From assembly GCA_037439465.1 (NCBI GenBank), contig JBBIVX010000024.1, positions 1 through 34,555 of the forward strand: DNA of 34,555 nucleotides, in the 5' to 3' direction. Position numbers and translations under genes: made by a program. Under the pieces are notes generated by a model. The model searched no databases. It worked only from the letters and a program-made list of their open reading frames with translations, and was not told the origin of the DNA. The DNA comes from Parasulfuritortus sp037439465 (lineage in GTDB: Bacteria > Pseudomonadota > Gammaproteobacteria > Burkholderiales > Thiobacillaceae). Of the stretch, positions 32,263-34,555 are shown piece after piece; position 1 is the first letter of the stretch; each line of letters begins with the position of its first letter.

Positions 32263-33129
32263 ATGGTCATTGCCGCGGCGATCGGCGCGGCCACGGGCCG
32301 GGAGTTCGTCATGGCCAGCCGCCGCGCGGTAGGCGGCGGCGACATCAATGAGGCGGAAGTAAGGATCGGCCGCGATGGGCGGCGTTACTTCATCAAACTC
32401 AACCGCGCCGACCGTCTGCCCATGTTCGAGGCGGAAGCGGCCGGGCTCGCCGAGATATTGGCGGCGGGCGCCATCCGCGCACCACAGCCGGTATGCAGCG
32501 GCGTCGAAGGCGAGCGCGCGTTTCTGGCGCTGGAATATCTGGATCTGGGCGGTCGCGGCGACCCCGCCGATCTCGGCCGGCGCCTGGCCGCCATGCACCG
32601 CTGTGCGCAGGCCCGCTTTGGCTGGCGGCGCGACAACACCCTAGGCGCCACGCCGCAGCCGAACGCCTGGCTGGGCGACTGGATCGTCTTTCTGCGCGAG
32701 CGCCGGCTCGGCTTTCAACTCGATCTGGCGCGGCGTCACGGCGCACCCGCACGCCTGATCGACCAGGGTGAGCGCTTGCTGACCCGGCTTAAAGCCTTCT
32801 TCCCCGGTTATGCGCCCGTGCCGTCACTGTTGCATGGCGATCTGTGGGGCGGCAACTACGGTTTCTCCGACGGCGAGCCGGTGTTGTTCGACCCGGCGGT
32901 CTATTACGGCGACCGTGAAGCGGACATTGCCATGACTGAACTGTTCGGCGGGTTCCCGGCGGCGTTTTACGCCGCCTATCGCGACACCTGGCCGCTCGAC
33001 CCCGGCTATGCCATGCGCAGGACGCTGTACAACCTTTACCACATACTTAACCACTACAACCTATTTGGCGGCGGCTATGCCGGCCTGGCTGAACGGATGC
33101 TCGGGCGCCTGCTGGCCGCTTGTTGTTGA
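32263..33129 (+). CDS. fructosamine kinase family protein
   Basis: A 288-residue aminoglycoside-phosphotransferase-fold kinase. The N-terminal lobe has GATGREFVMASRRAVGGGDI and a FIKLN lysine; the catalytic loop is LLHGDLWGGNYGF, and the metal aspartate lies in LFDPAVYYGDREADIAM. Bacterial members of this group phosphorylate ribulosamines, erythrulosamines or glycated amines (deglycation), and some have other substrates. The gene is tightly linked to the DUF971 gene (3-bp gap). It ends 91 bp before the convergent RCC1-SLH gene, with a perfect hairpin between them. Confidence 0.92.
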   Translation: MVIAAAIGAATGREFVMASRRAVGGGDINEAEVRIGRDGRRYFIKLNRADRLPMFEAEAAGLAEILAAGAIRAPQPVCSGVEGERAFLALEYLDLGGRGDPADLGRRLAAMHRCAQARFGWRRDNTLGATPQPNAWLGDWIVFLRERRLGFQLDLARRHGAPARLIDQGERLLTRLKAFFPGYAPVPSLLHGDLWGGNYGFSDGEPVLFDPAVYYGDREADIAMTELFGGFPAAFYAAYRDTWPLDPGYAMRRTLYNLYHILNHYNLFGGGYAGLAERMLGRLLAACC

Positions 33130-33165
33130 GGCGGCCCTTTACCAGAGTGAAAAAAAGCCGGTCAG

Positions 33166-33200
33166 CCCGTTTCCTCTCCCACGGCGTGAGAGGAAACGGG
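33166..33200. terminator. perfect 13-bp hairpin between convergent genes
   Basis: Arms CCCGTTTCCTCTC (33166-33178) and GAGAGGAAACGGG (33188-33200) are perfectly complementary around a 9-nt loop. It is centrally placed between the two convergent stop codons. No T-run follows it on the plus strand; on the minus strand seven T's (33149-33155 region) begin about 10 nt after the hairpin. It may end transcription from both sides, or be a mobile palindromic repeat like the decayed one at 14763. Confidence 0.6.
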
Positions 33201-33220
33201 AGAGGCGGGTCTACACCCTG

Positions 33221-34555
33221 TTACATCCCCAGGAACGCCCGCCCCAGGAAGGCGGCCATCTGTTCGCGCGTCACCAGGCTGGTGGGACAATAGTTGCCGC
33301 CACCGCAGCCGGTGGTGATGTTGAGCTCCAGCATCCGCTTGATGTGGCCGCAGAAAACGCTGCTGGCCAAGACGTCGTTGAACGGTGCCACGCCGCCGCA
33401 ATAGCCCGGCGCGGGGTCGCCTTCCAGGGCGCGGATGATGAAAGCAGCCATCTGCTGCCGGTTGACGTTCTGCGTCGGACAGTAGTTGCCGCCGCCGCAG
33501 CCGGTGGTGATGTTGAGCTCCAGCATCCGCTTGATGTATTTGCAGAAGCCATTACTGATGGGGACATCGGCGAAGGGCGCTACCGTGCAGGACGGGGCCA
33601 TGTCGCCTTCCACTGCGCGGACGATGAAAGCAGCCATCTGCTGCCGGTTGACCTTCTGTGACGGACAGTAGTTGCCGCCGCCGCAGCCGGTGGTGATGCC
33701 GGCATCGCTCAGGGCGTTGATGTAGTCGAACGCCCAGCCGGCGGCCGGGGTGTCGTCGAAGGCCGTAGGCAGGTTAACCGAGTCTATCCAGGCGGCGTCA
33801 CTGCCGACCGCGCCGGCAGCATCCTTCCCGTATTCCCAGGCGAGAGTGTGTGTCCCGGCGGGCAGGAAGACGCCTGCCCTGTTCCAGGTCACGCCGCCAG
33901 ACCATTCATCCTGCAGCGCGCCATCGACATAGAAACGCAAATAGTCGGCATTGGATTGGCTCGAAACATGGCGCGCGAAGGTGATGAAGCCATCGCGGAA
34001 GTTGCCCATGTAGGCAATGCCGGAATGGGCGTTGTCACCCACCGTGCCGGATTTGAGCGCATACGGCCCCGCCCGGATCGAATCGGTGGAGACCGCCCAG
34101 GGGCTGGACGAGCCTGCCGTTGACGTCCAACCGGCGGGCAGTGCCCCGCCCTTAGGGAAGTGGTCGTCGACGCGTCTCGGGCTGTGCCGATCGGTATTCG
34201 TACCGTCGCCGAGCTGTCCATAGTCGCTTCGCCCCCAGCCCAGTGTCGCGCCGCCGCTATTCAGCGCCAGGCTGTGTTCGTACCCTGCCGCCACGGCAAT
34301 CACCTCGGTCAGACCGGTCACCGCCACCGGGCTATGCCGCTCGGTGGTCGTGCCGTCGCCCAGTTGGCCATAGGCGTTATCGCCCCAGGCGCGCACCGTG
34401 CCGTCGCTCATCAAGGCCAGGCTGTGAACGCCTCCCGCCGCCACGGCGACGACGCCGGTGAGTCCTGGCACCGCCACCGGGCTAGATTGACTCGTGGTCG
34501 TGCCGTCGCCCAGTTGGCCAAAGCCGTTAAAGCCCCAGGCGCGCACCGTGCCGTC
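33221..34555 (-). CDS. secreted RCC1 / jelly-roll / SLH-repeat protein (partial, N-terminus outside window)
   Basis: The 3' part of a large surface-type protein; 444 codons to the stop are in the window and the frame runs off its right edge. Reading from the N-terminal side: at least three RCC1 beta-propeller units (AWGFNGFGQLGDGTTT, AWGDNAYGQLGDGTTT and a third), then a beta-sandwich of about 130 residues with LRFYVDGALQDEWSG and AGTHTLAWEYGKDA, typical of secreted adhesive or carbohydrate-binding modules. Then come three SLH-like repeats of about 63 residues, each with CGGGNYCP and REQMAAF- or RQQMAAF-type motifs and additional cysteines. SLH repeats usually anchor proteins to cell-wall polymers, so they are unexpected in a Gram-negative organism; the cysteine pairs suggest disulfides in the exported protein. 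Function unknown; no catalytic motif seen. Confidence 0.88.
   Translation of the reverse strand, partial: DGTVRAWGFNGFGQLGDGTTTSQSSPVAVPGLTGVVAVAAGGVHSLALMSDGTVRAWGDNAYGQLGDGTTTERHSPVAVTGLTEVIAVAAGYEHSLALNSGGATLGWGRSDYGQLGDGTNTDRHSPRRVDDHFPKGGALPAGWTSTAGSSSPWAVSTDSIRAGPYALKSGTVGDNAHSGIAYMGNFRDGFITFARHVSSQSNADYLRFYVDGALQDEWSGGVTWNRAGVFLPAGTHTLAWEYGKDAAGAVGSDAAWIDSVNLPTAFDDTPAAGWAFDYINALSDAGITTGCGGGNYCPSQKVNRQQMAAFIVRAVEGDMAPSCTVAPFADVPISNGFCKYIKRMLELNITTGCGGGNYCPTQNVNRQQMAAFIIRALEGDPAPGYCGGVAPFNDVLASSVFCGHIKRMLELNITTGCGGGNYCPTSLVTREQMAAFLGRAFLGM
33285..33730 (-). repeat. three near-identical SLH-domain DNA repeats
   Basis: The block TAGTTGCCGCC...GCAGCCGGTGGTGATG recurs at 33291, 33483 and 33669, a spacing of 192 and 186 bp. 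The first two copies share almost 60 bp of nearly identical sequence, including the GAGCTCCAGCATCCGCTTGATGT stretch. The similarity at DNA level suggests recent duplication or gene conversion inside the gene. Confidence 0.85.
34346..34555 (-). repeat. RCC1 repeats, 150-bp period
   Basis: The block beginning GGTCGTGCCGTCGCCCAGTT occurs at 34346 and again at 34496 with about 60 bp of near identity. 150 bp equals 50 residues, one RCC1 unit. The second copy is cut by the window edge, so more units are likely outside. Confidence 0.85.

Overview
This window is a GC-rich, gene-dense piece of a Gram-negative chromosome, most likely a betaproteobacterium. The pointers are the lgt/ilvD pair, the rsmI // yraN-diaA-dolP neighbourhood, a class A RNase P RNA, PilU, a DUF3079 domain and a DUF971 protein. 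The order (Rhodocyclales, Nitrosomonadales or similar) cannot be fixed by eye. No phage, insertion sequence, plasmid gene or CRISPR array is visible; most of the window is housekeeping.

Layout. 1-3773: tRNA-Ala(CGC), lgt (minus), then ilvD and a hexose-6-phosphate mutarotase (plus). 3786-8518: a minus-strand run yraN-diaA-dolP-ubiD, then a double cyclic-nucleotide-binding/rhodanese fusion and an ankyrin protein. 8571-13182: a plus-strand run rsmI-pyrC-pilU, the RNase P RNA rnpB and an RlmN/Cfr-family radical SAM enzyme. 13187-17191: a UshA-type periplasmic nucleotidase and an RlhA-type U32 protein (both minus), separated by about 510 bp that hold a degenerate repeat and an orphan reading frame. 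17282-22079: a TPR-SPINDLY O-GlcNAc transferase, an RlmI-like methyltransferase, a small sulfotransferase-like protein and a convergent class I methyltransferase, the most accessory-looking part of the interior. 22080-23720: an FAD oxidoreductase. 24098-29882: zwf-pgl followed by the complete dTDP-L-rhamnose set rfbC-rfbD-rfbB-rfbA. 29855-33129: a two-domain thioredoxin-fold periplasmic protein (minus), a DUF3079-TagI fusion, a DUF971 protein and a fructosamine-kinase family protein. 33166-34555: a hairpin, then the 3' part of a large secreted RCC1/jelly-roll/SLH protein whose N-terminus lies beyond the window.

How the genes fit together. zwf and pgl start oxidative glucose-6-phosphate metabolism; rfbA uses glucose-1-phosphate to begin dTDP-rhamnose for surface polysaccharide; the mutarotase acts on hexose-6-phosphates. 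RsmI, the RlmN-like enzyme, RlhA and the RlmI-like enzyme make an unusual local density of rRNA modification genes, and two of them are expected to act on neighbouring nucleotides (2501 and 2503) of 23S rRNA. The most unusual items are the RCC1-SLH protein with cysteine-bearing SLH-like repeats, the glycosyltransferase/sulfotransferase/methyltransferase neighbourhood, the cNBD-cNBD-rhodanese fusion, the DUF3079-TagI fusion and an RNase P RNA with an enlarged P12 region.
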